DNA of 64,000 nucleotides from CAYQXJ01 sp964421565 (lineage in GTDB: Bacteria > Planctomycetota > Brocadiia > SM23-32), in assembly GCA_964421565.1 (NCBI GenBank), contig CAYQXJ010000001.1:124001-188000 (forward strand). The letters are read 5' to 3'. Numbering within the stretch: the stretch's first letter is position 1; every line of letters begins with the position of its first letter. This document shows, one piece after another, positions 45,606 through 55,669 of this stretch. A model generated the notes under the pieces. That model had not been told where the DNA came from. It did no database searches and was given only the letters and a program-made list of their open reading frames with translations. Both the position numbers and the translations under genes were made by a program.

Positions 45606-46502
45606 ATGAAACCCCTGCATGTAGCGCTGCTTCAGATGACGGCTCAGGACAACGACCAGGACGCCAACCTGCAGAAGGGCGAGGAGTTCTGTCGCCGTGC
45701 CGCCGGCATGGAGGCGGACATCGCCCTATTCCCCGAAATGTGGAACGTAGGCTACTCGTGCGGCTTCGATCAGGAGCGCGAGGACCGACAGCAAGCTTGG
45801 GAAGCCCAGGCCGTCGGGCCGGACAGCCCCTACGTCACCCACTTCCGCGAGCTGGCGCGAGAGCTGGACATGGCGATCGGGCTCACCTATCTGGAGGAGT
45901 GGGACGGCCCGCCGCGCAACACCATCTCGCTCATCGATCGCCACGGTCGCATCGTGCTCACCTACGCCAAGGTGCACACGTGCGACTTCTTCCCGATGGA
46001 GTCCTGCTGCACGCCGGGCGACGGCTTCTATGTGGCAACCCTCGAGACGGCACAGGGACCGCTCCAGGTCGGGGCTATGATCTGCTACGACCGCGAGCAC
46101 CCCGAGAGCGCCCGCGTGCTCATGCTCAAGGGCGCAGAGATCATCCTGACCCCCAACGCCTGCGGGCTGCGCGAACTGCGTCTCGGCCAGTTCCGCTCGC
46201 GCGCGTTCGAGAACTCAGTCGCCGTCGCCATGACGAACTTCGCCGGCCCCCATCCCTACTGCAACGGGCACTCGGTCGCCTACGGCACGCACGGCGAACT
46301 GATCGTCGAGGCCGGCGAGCAGGAGGGCATCTTCCTGGCCGGATTCGACCTGGAGAAGATGCGCGAACACCGCGCCAAGACGTTCTGGGGCAACGCCTAC
46401 CGCCGCCCTCACCGCTACGGGTTGATCACCAGCATGGAGGCCGACGAGCTGTGGAAACGCAAGAACGGCCTCGGCCAACCCTTCGAGCGCGCTGAACGGT
46501 GA
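45606..46502 (+). CDS. Carbon-nitrogen hydrolase (nitrilase superfamily)
   Basis: This 298-residue amidase-type enzyme has the complete Glu-Lys-Cys triad: Glu44 in ALFPEMWNVGYS, Lys122 in TYAKVHTCDFFP and Cys160 in GAMICYDREHPESAR. Members hydrolyse amides, nitriles or carbamoyl groups; the substrate here is unknown. The ATG at 45606 has AAGGGA 7 bases upstream. The open frame upstream of it is a shadow of the GH95 gene. It is the last gene of the sugar operon, 65 bases after GH95, and is followed by a rho-independent terminator. An enzyme removing an N-acyl group from an amino sugar would fit the context, but that is speculation. Confidence 0.93.
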   Translation: MKPLHVALLQMTAQDNDQDANLQKGEEFCRRAAGMEADIALFPEMWNVGYSCGFDQEREDRQQAWEAQAVGPDSPYVTHFRELARELDMAIGLTYLEEWDGPPRNTISLIDRHGRIVLTYAKVHTCDFFPMESCCTPGDGFYVATLETAQGPLQVGAMICYDREHPESARVLMLKGAEIILTPNACGLRELRLGQFRSRAFENSVAVAMTNFAGPHPYCNGHSVAYGTHGELIVEAGEQEGIFLAGFDLEKMREHRAKTFWGNAYRRPHRYGLITSMEADELWKRKNGLGQPFERAER

Positions 46503-46516
46503 GGGGGCACTGTGAA

Positions 46517-46537
46517 CGCGAAACTCGCGGCTTTTTT
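46517..46537 (+). terminator. Rho-independent terminator of the sugar operon
   Basis: The stem CGCGA (46517-46521) and TCGCG (46525-46529) with loop AAC is followed by GC and six T residues (46532-46537). It begins 15 bases after the nitrilase stop codon. Confidence 0.75.
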
Positions 46538-46556
46538 GCAAAAACCGGATTCTGTA

Positions 46557-46585
46557 TTGACACGTCCCCCGGGGCGGGGTAATAT
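46557..46585 (+). promoter_or_regulatory. Consensus sigma70 promoter with no protein gene downstream
   Basis: TTGACA (46557-46562), a 17-base spacer, and TAATAT (46580-46585) form the best promoter match in the window. It points away from the terminated nitrilase gene. The next protein gene (46748) is on the opposite strand. Confidence 0.7.
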
Positions 46586-46589
46586 ACGG

Positions 46590-46660
46590 GTGCTGCCTGT
46601 CCCTAGCGCGGGGCCGGACTTCCCACCCAAAAAATGTTCGGTACCCGCGCACCTTTTCCT
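46590..46660 (+). ncRNA. Candidate small RNA
   Basis: Transcription from the promoter at 46557-46585 would begin about 46591. GGTGC (46589-46593) can pair with GCACC (46649-46653), which is followed by TTTT, giving a compact RNA of about 65-70 bases. If the TTTT does not terminate, the transcript could run to the GC hairpin at 46724-46747. No known RNA family was recognised. Confidence 0.35.
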
Positions 46661-46723
46661 ACACGCGAGCCGGCGGGCGGCGTCTGCCACGCCTTGCTGT
46701 GCGGCCCTCGCCGTATGCCGTAT

Positions 46724-46747
46724 GGGGGCGGCGCGAGCCGCCGCCCC
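46724..46747. terminator. GC hairpin between convergent transcripts
   Basis: GGCGGC (46727-46732), loop GCGA, and GCCGCC (46737-46742) form a 6-base-pair core, extended by GGG/CCC with one bulge. It lies directly behind the stop of the minus-strand sulfatase and downstream of the orphan promoter. No T-run follows, so efficiency is uncertain. Confidence 0.4.
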
Positions 46748-48268
46748 TCAAGCATTTCGCAATGCCGGGCCGGGCACATAGGGGCACCCATGGCGCTGGC
46801 GCCATGCCCGCAGTTTGCCCAGCAAATCCTCGCGCACTTCCCTCACCGACGCGTCGCTCCACAGGTTGTGGATCTCGTACGGGTCGGCCTCCAGGTCGTA
46901 CAGCTCGCCCTCCTCGTCGGAGTCGAACCACGTCAGCTTCCAGCGCTCGCCGATCACGCTGTAGACGTAGGTGGACCACTGACTCACCGTGAACTGCCGC
47001 ACCCCGTCCGTCTCGCCCGCGGCGGCCGGCAGCAGACTGCGGCCCTCCATGCCCTCGGGCACCGGCAGGCCGCATGCCTCCAGCAACGTGGGGGCCAGGT
47101 CGGTGCCGTCGACCACACCCGGCACGCGGCGCCCCTGCGGTATGCGCCCCGGCCACACCAGCACGGTCGGTATGCGGCAGACCCCCTGATAGCAGATGCC
47201 GCCCTTCACCACCTGGCGGTTCTCGCCGATCATGTGCCCGTGGTCGGAGTTGAACACGATCAGCGTATTCTCCGCCCAGCCGCTCGCCTCCAGGTACTCC
47301 AGCAGCCGGCCGACCTGAAAGTCGACGTGGCTAACCATGCCCATGTAGCGGGCGGCGTGGATGCGGTGATCTTCCATGGATATGCCGTCCCAGCCCTTCC
47401 AGCGCCAGTTGTCCTGCACCGTCGGGGGCTTGCTGCCTATGCTGTCCATGCCGCCCTCGAACAGCGCGTCGGGCACGTCCTGCGGGCCATACATGGAGGC
47501 AAAGGGCTCCGGCGGCACGATCGGCGAGTGGGGATCGTCGTAGGAGACGCGCAGCAGGAAGGGGCGCTCCTCGCGGTGCCAGTACAGAAAGCGCATGGCC
47601 TGCGTGGTGAGCACGTGCGATTTGGAGACCTGGTAGGGGCCGGGATAGGTGCCGTAGAGCACCCGGTCGGCGTTGTCGCAGGGCTCGTTGATGAAGGTCA
47701 GGTCGTCGGGCCAGTAGCCCGGTTCAAACGGCACCTTGCTCGGCTTCGTCGCGCCGAAGGCGTCTTGCACGTGCTGCTGGGATCCCCACACCTCGCCGCT
47801 GGCGATGCCCGCGTGGTGCTTGCCGATGTTGACCGTGCGGTAGCCGGCCGCGCTCAACATGGGGGGAAACAGCAGTTCCCGGCTGGCGTCGGCCATGCGG
47901 CGCCCGTTCGCCGTCACGCCGTGCTGCGGCAGGTACTGGCTGGTCAGCATGCTGGCCCGGCTTGGACAGCAGAGCGGCGAGGTGCAGTAGCTGCGCTCGA
48001 AGACTGCGCCCCGGCTGGCCAGGCGATCGAGGTTCGGCGTCTTGATGCTCGGGTGTGCGGCGAATCCGAACACGTCCGCCCGCAGTTGATCGCACATGAT
48101 CCACAGCACGTTCAGCCCGTCGGTGCGCGGCTGCGGCGGTGTGCGCCGCGCCGGCGGCTTCGCAGGCTCGGTGCGTTCCGCCGCGGGCAGACGGCCCTGC
48201 TCGCGCAGCTTTGCTTCGACGTCGATCTTGCGATCCAGGTGCCGGTCCGTGCCCGGCTCGATGGACAT
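46748..48268 (-). CDS. Cys-type sulfatase
   Basis: This sulfatase of about 506 residues has the metal-binding LNVLWIMCDQLRADVFG (about 52-68) and the signature CCPSR at 100-104, whose first Cys becomes formylglycine. GKHHAG, VSYDDPHSPIVPPEPF and FNSDHGHMIGE give the remaining active-site Lys, His and Asp residues. Residues about 1-50 are a non-conserved, charged, Pro-rich extension without a signal peptide. The start is ambiguous: the ATG at 48268 has GGAGG 7 bases upstream; another at 48307 has AAGGGAG at good spacing. A glycan sulfate ester is the likely substrate. The gene faces the AraC-linked sugar operon end to end. Confidence 0.92.
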   Translation of the reverse strand: MSIEPGTDRHLDRKIDVEAKLREQGRLPAAERTEPAKPPARRTPPQPRTDGLNVLWIMCDQLRADVFGFAAHPSIKTPNLDRLASRGAVFERSYCTSPLCCPSRASMLTSQYLPQHGVTANGRRMADASRELLFPPMLSAAGYRTVNIGKHHAGIASGEVWGSQQHVQDAFGATKPSKVPFEPGYWPDDLTFINEPCDNADRVLYGTYPGPYQVSKSHVLTTQAMRFLYWHREERPFLLRVSYDDPHSPIVPPEPFASMYGPQDVPDALFEGGMDSIGSKPPTVQDNWRWKGWDGISMEDHRIHAARYMGMVSHVDFQVGRLLEYLEASGWAENTLIVFNSDHGHMIGENRQVVKGGICYQGVCRIPTVLVWPGRIPQGRRVPGVVDGTDLAPTLLEACGLPVPEGMEGRSLLPAAAGETDGVRQFTVSQWSTYVYSVIGERWKLTWFDSDEEGELYDLEADPYEIHNLWSDASVREVREDLLGKLRAWRQRHGCPYVPGPALRNA

Positions 48269-48431
48269 GTCATTCCTCCACATCTCGTCGTTCGACGGCA
48301 ATGCCATCTGCATGCTCCCTTCGCTTGTCGCGTTCGTGGTTGCCGCGTCTATGTGGGCACCATAGTTCAGCGGACCGGCGTATGCCAGCGACTTCCCCGG
48401 CCTGCGGCCCGGCGGGCAAACGCCGGCCCCC

Positions 48432-48461
48432 TTGCTTTCCGCTGCGCGACCGCGCTACCAT
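48432..48461 (+). promoter_or_regulatory. Possible promoter of the histidine kinase gene
   Basis: TTGCTT (48432-48437) and TACCAT (48456-48461) are separated by 18 bases. The predicted leader is about 140 bases and would include the hairpin at 48578-48602. Confidence 0.38.
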
Positions 48462-48577
48462 GACGGCGCCGGTCGAAAGGAACAACGTCGTGCCGAATTG
48501 CGCCCGGAGTCGGCGAGGGCGAAGGAGGGCAGCCCGCTCCGGGGTCAGCGGCTTCCTCGTGCGCTCAGAAAGGATTC

Positions 48578-48602
48578 GGGCGGGGCAGCGACAGCCCCGC
48601 CC
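48578..48602 (+). promoter_or_regulatory. Hairpin immediately before the histidine kinase start codon
   Basis: GGGCGGGGC (48578-48586) and GCCCCGCCC (48594-48602) pair perfectly over 9 bases with a 7-base loop. The stem ends 8 bases before the ATG at 48611, exactly where a ribosome binding site should lie, and no Shine-Dalgarno is visible. It may limit translation. Confidence 0.5.
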
Positions 48603-48610
48603 GAGCGCCC

Positions 48611-51280
<2,670 letters not shown>

Positions 51281-51309
51281 GGGCCCGCCCCGCCGGCCCG
51301 ACAGGGCCG

Positions 51310-51470
51310 TCATCCTGCCCGTGCGCGGGGGCTGCTGCGATGTGCAGTGCGTAGCACGGGCATCTTTCCCGTGCACGGGGGCGGGTCCGAGCGTGCCCGA
51401 CAGGTCGGCGCTGGCTTGCACCTTGCCCGTGCGGCGGGGCGCCTGCCATGCGCAGGATGGGCATGCCACT
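51310..51470. repeat. REP-like palindromic repeats (GGGCATC / GCCCGTGC type)
   Basis: Three copies or half copies of a palindromic unit occur: CATCCTGCCCGTGCGCGGGG near 51312-51331, GCACGGGCATCTTTCCCGTGC near 51355-51375 (a self-complementary unit), and CCTTGCCCGTGCGGCGGGG near 51421-51439, followed by GGATGGGCATGCCACT. They read as VHGKDARATHC-like peptides when translated on the minus strand. That is a known source of false short ORFs in some related phyla. Confidence 0.6.
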
Positions 51471-51577
51471 ATAGCGCCGCGCGGCTCGGAACCGACGCCC
51501 AAATGGGGACATATCGGACGGCGCGCCGAAAGGTAACGGGTAGGATGGCCCCCGCTATGACCAACCGGACCCACTAC

Positions 51578-51720
51578 CCCCGAAATCCCGGAAACCATCC
51601 GGACGCGGCGCCGCCGCCGGCCGGGGCGGGGCCGCCCCGCGACCGGTACATGGCGGGGCGATTGCCGGCGGGGGGCGGCGCCGGACGCCGCACCCCGAGA
51701 ATCCCGGCCACCGTCCGGCC
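51578..51720 (+). repeat. Pair of imperfect direct repeats
   Basis: A unit beginning CCCCGAAATCCCGGAAACC (near 51578-51604) recurs as CCCCGAGAATCCCGGCCACC (near 51693-51720); both end in TCCGG(A/C)C. The centres are about 115 bases apart. The function is unknown. Confidence 0.5.
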
Positions 51721-51954
51721 ATGTCCGCCGCCCCGTCCGCACCGCGGGCAGCCGTCCCTCACAACCGGGACGAAAGCGCGTGCTCTACCGCGAAACTGAT
51801 GTTAGGACTCCAGGTCGGCCTGCCATGGAGTTTGACAACCGGCCCCGAATGCGAAACGAACCCATTTCGTCATAAACGGCGTGTGCGCTGCCTGCAGGGA
51901 GAACGAATCACAATCGCAACGCAGGGGCGTAGCGGTGCTGTGGCGGTGGGAAGG

Positions 51955-52812
51955 CTACTCTACGGTGTGACGGACCTGTTGCAGGGGGCAGGGCAGCGGG
52001 CCGGTGTTGAGGACGGCGACGAGGTTGCGCAGGGGCGGCAGGAAGAAGTAGCCCTGGACCTGAACGCTTCCCCCGGTGATGGCGGATTCGATCTCGCGCG
52101 GCGGCAGGAACATCTCCCCGTCGATGAGCATGGCCATCTGGCGCCCGACGTGTAGGGCTGTGGCTGCGGCGAAGGCCTGGGCATCCTGCTGGTGGAGTTC
52201 GAAGGTGAGGGCGGCCATCTTCTTCAGGCCTGTGGTTTCGATGCTGACCTTGCGGAAGCCGTCGAGGGCGAGCAACGGTTCGGTGCGCAGCAGGCAGGGC
52301 TGTTCCACGGTTTTGACGTCGCCGGGGCGGTGGAGCATGTACTGGCGGGCGCGGTAGACCTTTCGTTCGTAGCCGTCAGGCGGTTTCTGATCGCCGTCGT
52401 CGCTGGCGAGGCCCTGGTCGGGATGGACGAGGCGGAACTCGATGCGGGCGGGCATGGTGAGCCAGGCCAGGGCGGAGGCGAGGGCGCGTTCGGCCTGTTG
52501 GGTGTCGGGGGTCCAGCGTTGGGTGAAGCGGATGCTGACGGTGTCGGGCGGCCGGGCTTCGGCGCGGGGGGCGATGAGGTCGAGGCGGCCGCCGAGGGCG
52601 GCGAGGCGGCGGGAGAGCACGTCGGCGGTGTGCTCGAGCGCGGCGGGGGGGATGGGTTCTGCGCCCGGTTGCAGGCGGAGGAGGAATGCGTGGGTGCGGC
52701 TTTTGCTGGCCGTCAGGAGCGCGGCGGCGAGGATGAATGCGAGCCCGCCGAGCGACAGGATGCCGACGGCACGGAACAGGTAGGCGCTGAGGGATGAACT
52801 GCGCTGAGTCAT
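51955..52812 (-). CDS. Membrane-anchored protein with a SecD P1-like head domain
   Basis: This 285-residue protein has one N-terminal transmembrane anchor (about 13-35: AVGILSLGGLAFILAAALL) and an outside domain. Residues about 40-115 resemble the N-terminal P1 base (LEHTADVLSRRLAALGG). About 160-280 resemble the SecD P1 region: AMLIDGEMFLPPREIESAI, TGGSVQVQGYF, then LVAVLNTGPLPCPLQ. True SecD continues with five more transmembrane helices, which are absent. So it is either a truncated SecD or a separate family using the same head. No decay is seen. It lies downstream of lptB on the same strand with a 74-base gap. The role is unknown. Confidence 0.72.
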   Translation of the reverse strand: MTQRSSSLSAYLFRAVGILSLGGLAFILAAALLTASKSRTHAFLLRLQPGAEPIPPAALEHTADVLSRRLAALGGRLDLIAPRAEARPPDTVSIRFTQRWTPDTQQAERALASALAWLTMPARIEFRLVHPDQGLASDDGDQKPPDGYERKVYRARQYMLHRPGDVKTVEQPCLLRTEPLLALDGFRKVSIETTGLKKMAALTFELHQQDAQAFAAATALHVGRQMAMLIDGEMFLPPREIESAITGGSVQVQGYFFLPPLRNLVAVLNTGPLPCPLQQVRHTVE

Positions 52813-52838
52813 CGGTTGCCGGAGTGGGGAAAAGGGGT

Positions 52839-52844
52839 ATTATA
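52839..52844 (-). promoter_or_regulatory. -10 element (TATAAT) of the SecD-like gene
   Basis: A perfect TATAAT on the minus strand would give a start point near 52832 and a leader of about 20 bases. No clear -35 is seen. Confidence 0.38.
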
Positions 52845-52886
52845 TTCCCAGTTTAGCATGTATCGGGAGACAGGGATAGGGCGGGA

Positions 52887-53675
52887 TCAGTCGGCCTCGC
52901 GGCGGACGGTCTCGGGAGTGTGCCGGCGGGGTTCGTCTAAGCCGATATGGGTCGCCTGGATGCGGTCGCCCAGGTAGCTCTCGCGAGCGATGGGGTCTTC
53001 CAGGATTTCCGCTGCCGTTCCGTGCGTGACGACCTCGCCCTCGCTGAGGATGTAGGCGCGGTCGGTGATGCGGAGCGCCTCCAGGACGTTGTGGTCGGTG
53101 ACCAGAACGCCGATGCCTCGGTACTTGAGCCCGATGACGAGGTCCTGCACTTCGCCGACGGCGATGGGGTCGATGCCGGTGAATGGCTCGTCAAGCAGGA
53201 CGATCTTGGGGTCGGAGCAGAGGGCCCGGGCGATTTCGAGCCGGCGGCGCTCTCCGCCGCTGAGGCTGTAGGCGCCGTGCTCGCGCAGGTCGGTGAGGCC
53301 GAACTCGTCGAGCACGCGGTCGGCGCGCTGGATGCGTTCTTTCTTCGACACCCCCTGCATCTCCATGACGGCGAGCAGGTTATCCTCGACGGACATGTTC
53401 TTGAACAGGCTCGGCTCCTGGGCCAGGTAGCTCATGCCAAGGCGGGCTCGCCGGTGCATGGGCATGTGGGTGATGTCCTGGCCCTGGAAGAAGACGGCGC
53501 CGTCGGCGGGGCGTATCAGTCCAATGCACATGCGGAAGGCGGTGGTTTTGCCGGCACCGTTCGGGCCCAGCATGCCGACAGCTTCGCCCTGTTCGACGTC
53601 GAAACTGACATGGTTGACTACGGCCCTGCGGCTGTAGTATTTGACCAGTCCGCGTGCCTCGAAGAGTTTGCTCAT
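52887..53675 (-). CDS. lptB: LPS export ABC transporter ATPase
   Basis: This 262-residue cytoplasmic ATPase should power lipopolysaccharide extraction by the LptB2FG complex. Walker A is MLGPNGAGKTTAF, the Q-loop lies in SYLAQEPSLF, the signature is LSGGERRRLEIARAL and Walker B is IVLLDEPFTGIDPIA. VLVTDHNVLEALRITDRAYI holds the switch histidine. These segments are close to LptB rather than to amino-acid transporters. The ATG at 53675 begins at the conserved MSKLFEARGLVKYY. The longer open frame to 53879 is not homologous. No lptF, lptG, lptA or lptC is visible. Its divergent partner is the pilus ATPase operon. Confidence 0.93.
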   Translation of the reverse strand: MSKLFEARGLVKYYSRRAVVNHVSFDVEQGEAVGMLGPNGAGKTTAFRMCIGLIRPADGAVFFQGQDITHMPMHRRARLGMSYLAQEPSLFKNMSVEDNLLAVMEMQGVSKKERIQRADRVLDEFGLTDLREHGAYSLSGGERRRLEIARALCSDPKIVLLDEPFTGIDPIAVGEVQDLVIGLKYRGIGVLVTDHNVLEALRITDRAYILSEGEVVTHGTAAEILEDPIARESYLGDRIQATHIGLDEPRRHTPETVRREAD

Positions 53676-53718
53676 GGGGATCGCCGTTCTCCAGTGGCCG
53701 ATGTCGGCAGCATGATAT

Positions 53719-53748
53719 ATTCTACTGTAGCATTCGGCCGGGCTGCAA
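53719..53748 (-). promoter_or_regulatory. Probable lptB promoter
   Basis: On the minus strand TTGCAG (53748-53743) and TAGAAT (53724-53719) are 18 bases apart. The start point would be near 53712, with a leader of about 37 bases. Confidence 0.5.
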
Positions 53749-53805
53749 GGCCGGCGGCAGCCGACTGTGGCGGGCGGAGCGGGCGCCGGGAAAGGCTTGC
53801 GTTTC

Positions 53806-53834
53806 TTGCATCTGCGCCTGTTCACGACTATAAT
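53806..53834 (+). promoter_or_regulatory. Probable promoter of the pilus ATPase operon
   Basis: TTGCAT (53806-53811), a 17-base spacer and a perfect TATAAT (53829-53834) lie 39 bases upstream of the first pilus ATPase start codon. Confidence 0.62.
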
Positions 53835-53872
53835 GACGATGGGTAAATCCTGGGACCTTGGAGATACCGCGA

Positions 53873-55582
53873 ATGGCAACGAGGAAACCGATCGGACAGC
53901 TACTGCTGGACAAGGGGCTGGTGGAGAAGGAGCAGATACAGAGGGCCCTGGAGTACCAGCAGAGATCGGGTGAAAACCTGAGGCTGGGCGAGATCCTGGT
54001 GAAGTTCGGCTACGTGACTGAGGATGACGTGCTGGAGTGTCTGGGGGAGCAGTTCGACGTGCCCGTGGTGGACCTGGATGAGATCCGCCCGGAGGTGGAG
54101 GCCGTCGACGCGGTGCCCCGCAGCACGGCGAAGATGAACAACATCCTGCCCCTGAAAAAGCAGGGCTCCTCGATCGTAGTTGCCATCAACGAACTGGACC
54201 TGTGCGCTATCGATAACTTGAAGTTCATACTCGGCATGGAGGTCAAGCCCGTGCTGGCCCCCGCCCAGGCCATCGAGGACGCCATCGACCGCTACTACGG
54301 GGGCGAGGAGTCCACCGTGGACAATATGCTTCGGGAGTTCACGGAGAGCACGTTCGCGGAGGCGATGCCGACCGATGAGGAAGAGGCCAGCGCAGACATC
54401 GACTCCGATGCCCCGCTGGTGCGCCTGGTGAGCCTGATCGTGAGCGACGCCGTGGAGGCGCGGGCCAGTGACATTCACGTAGAACCGCTCAGCAACCGCC
54501 TGCGCATACGCTACCGTATCGACGGCGTGTGCCAGGAGATGGAGTCACCGCCCAAACGGCTTCAGAACTCCATCGTCGCGCGCTTGAAGCTGATGGCCGG
54601 CATGGACCTGGCCGAGAAGCGGAAGCCGCAGGACGGCCGTATACCGATGAAGGTGAACGGCCGGCTGCTCGACCTGCGCGTCAGCGACATCCCCACCACG
54701 GATGGCGAAAGTATCGTGATGCGTATCCTGGATAAGGAGTCGGCGAAGGTGAGCCTGACCGAGCTCGGCTTCCACCCGTCCGACCTGGAGCACTTCGAAC
54801 GCATCATTCGTCGGCCCAACGGCATCTTCCTGGTGACAGGGCCTACCGGTAGCGGTAAGACCACCACGCTCTACTCCGCCCTGAACGCCCTGAACCGGCC
54901 GGACACGAAGATCATCACGGCCGAGGACCCCATCGAATACACCTTCGCCGGCATCAACCAGTCGCAGGTGCAAACGGAGATCAACCGCACCTTCCCCGTG
55001 ATTCTGCGCGCGATGCTGCGTCAGTCTCCCGAGATCATTCTGGTCGGCGAGATCCGCGACGAGGAGACCGCCGAGATCGCCATCCGCGCCGCGCTCACCG
55101 GGCACCTGGTCTTCAGCACCCTGCACACGAACGACGCCCCGAGCGCTATTCCGCGACTGATCGATATGAATATCAAACCTTACATGGTGGCCTCCTCCGT
55201 GCAGGCCGTCATGGCACAGCGCCTGGTGCGCACCATCTGCAGCAACTGCAAAGAGGCCTACGACGTGCCCGCGCGGACGCTGCAGGCGGTAGGGCTGGAA
55301 CCGACCGAGGTGGAGGGCATCACCTTCTACCACGGCGTCGGGTGCAACCGATGCGCCGGCACGGGCTACCGGGGCCGAGTGGGTATATTCGAGCTGATGG
55401 AGATGAACCCCGATCTGCGCAACCTCGCCTTTGCGAAGGCGCCGACGGGCGAGATACGCGAGAAGGCGCGTTCGTACGGCATGCTCACCCTGCTGGAGGA
55501 CGGGCTGCGCAAGGCAATCCAGGGCCAGACGACGATCGACGAAGTACTGCGGGTGGCCGGCGCCGTGCAAGGCGCCGAGTGA
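53873..55582 (+). CDS. Type IV pilus / type II secretion assembly ATPase (PilB/GspE family), first copy
   Basis: This 569-residue hexameric ATPase should drive pilin polymerisation. Residues about 1-150 are the GspE N-terminal (MshEN-type) domain (IGQLLLDKGLVEKEQIQRAL). The ATPase core carries Walker A GPTGSGKTTTLYSAL, the Asp box AEDPIEYTFAGINQ, Walker B EIILVGEIRDEETAEIA and the His box STLHTNDAPSAI. Four cysteines (ICSNCKEAY and GCNRCAGTGY) form the zinc motif typical of assembly ATPases. I use the ATG at 53873 with GGAG 9 bases upstream; a TTG at 53858 is less likely. It is first in a PilB-PilT-PilB cluster. Confidence 0.95.
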   Translation: MATRKPIGQLLLDKGLVEKEQIQRALEYQQRSGENLRLGEILVKFGYVTEDDVLECLGEQFDVPVVDLDEIRPEVEAVDAVPRSTAKMNNILPLKKQGSSIVVAINELDLCAIDNLKFILGMEVKPVLAPAQAIEDAIDRYYGGEESTVDNMLREFTESTFAEAMPTDEEEASADIDSDAPLVRLVSLIVSDAVEARASDIHVEPLSNRLRIRYRIDGVCQEMESPPKRLQNSIVARLKLMAGMDLAEKRKPQDGRIPMKVNGRLLDLRVSDIPTTDGESIVMRILDKESAKVSLTELGFHPSDLEHFERIIRRPNGIFLVTGPTGSGKTTTLYSALNALNRPDTKIITAEDPIEYTFAGINQSQVQTEINRTFPVILRAMLRQSPEIILVGEIRDEETAEIAIRAALTGHLVFSTLHTNDAPSAIPRLIDMNIKPYMVASSVQAVMAQRLVRTICSNCKEAYDVPARTLQAVGLEPTEVEGITFYHGVGCNRCAGTGYRGRVGIFELMEMNPDLRNLAFAKAPTGEIREKARSYGMLTLLEDGLRKAIQGQTTIDEVLRVAGAVQGAE

Positions 55583-55669
55583 CGGCCGGAAGCAAGGCCG
55601 CTCCGCGGGATCCGCGACGGCATTAGCGCCGGTGCCGAACCCTCGCGACGCGAAGGAAACGGACCGCCC

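Larger units (their letters stand above)
48269..48610. other. Intergenic region between divergent sulfatase and histidine kinase genes
   Basis: This stretch of about 340 bases holds a candidate plus-strand promoter (48432-48461) and a strong hairpin (48578-48602). A GTG at 48490 with AAAGGA upstream opens a frame not in phase with the kinase; I do not call it. No RNA gene is recognised. Confidence 0.45.
51281..51954. other. 674-base gene-free region with repeats
   Basis: No plausible protein gene lies between the histidine kinase and the SecD-like gene, which are convergent. The first 200 bases hold palindromic GCACGGGCAT-type repeats and the next 150 hold two imperfect direct repeats (separate entries). 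The remainder (51721-51954) shows nothing recognised. Confidence 0.6.

Noticed and set aside
46570..46650. Minus-strand segment GGGAAGTCCGG resembling the conserved block of RNase P RNA
   Set aside because: The match is short, lacks the normal GAGGAAAGTCC form, and no second conserved block or full-length RNA can be found around it.
46634..48463. A 609-codon plus-strand open frame downstream of the orphan promoter
   Set aside because: It is antisense to a clear sulfatase gene and its His/Arg/Val-rich translation matches no family, so the promoter is not explained by it.
51300..51720. CRISPR array
   Set aside because: The units are palindromic or imperfect, unevenly spaced and only two or three in number, with no regular spacers or cas genes.
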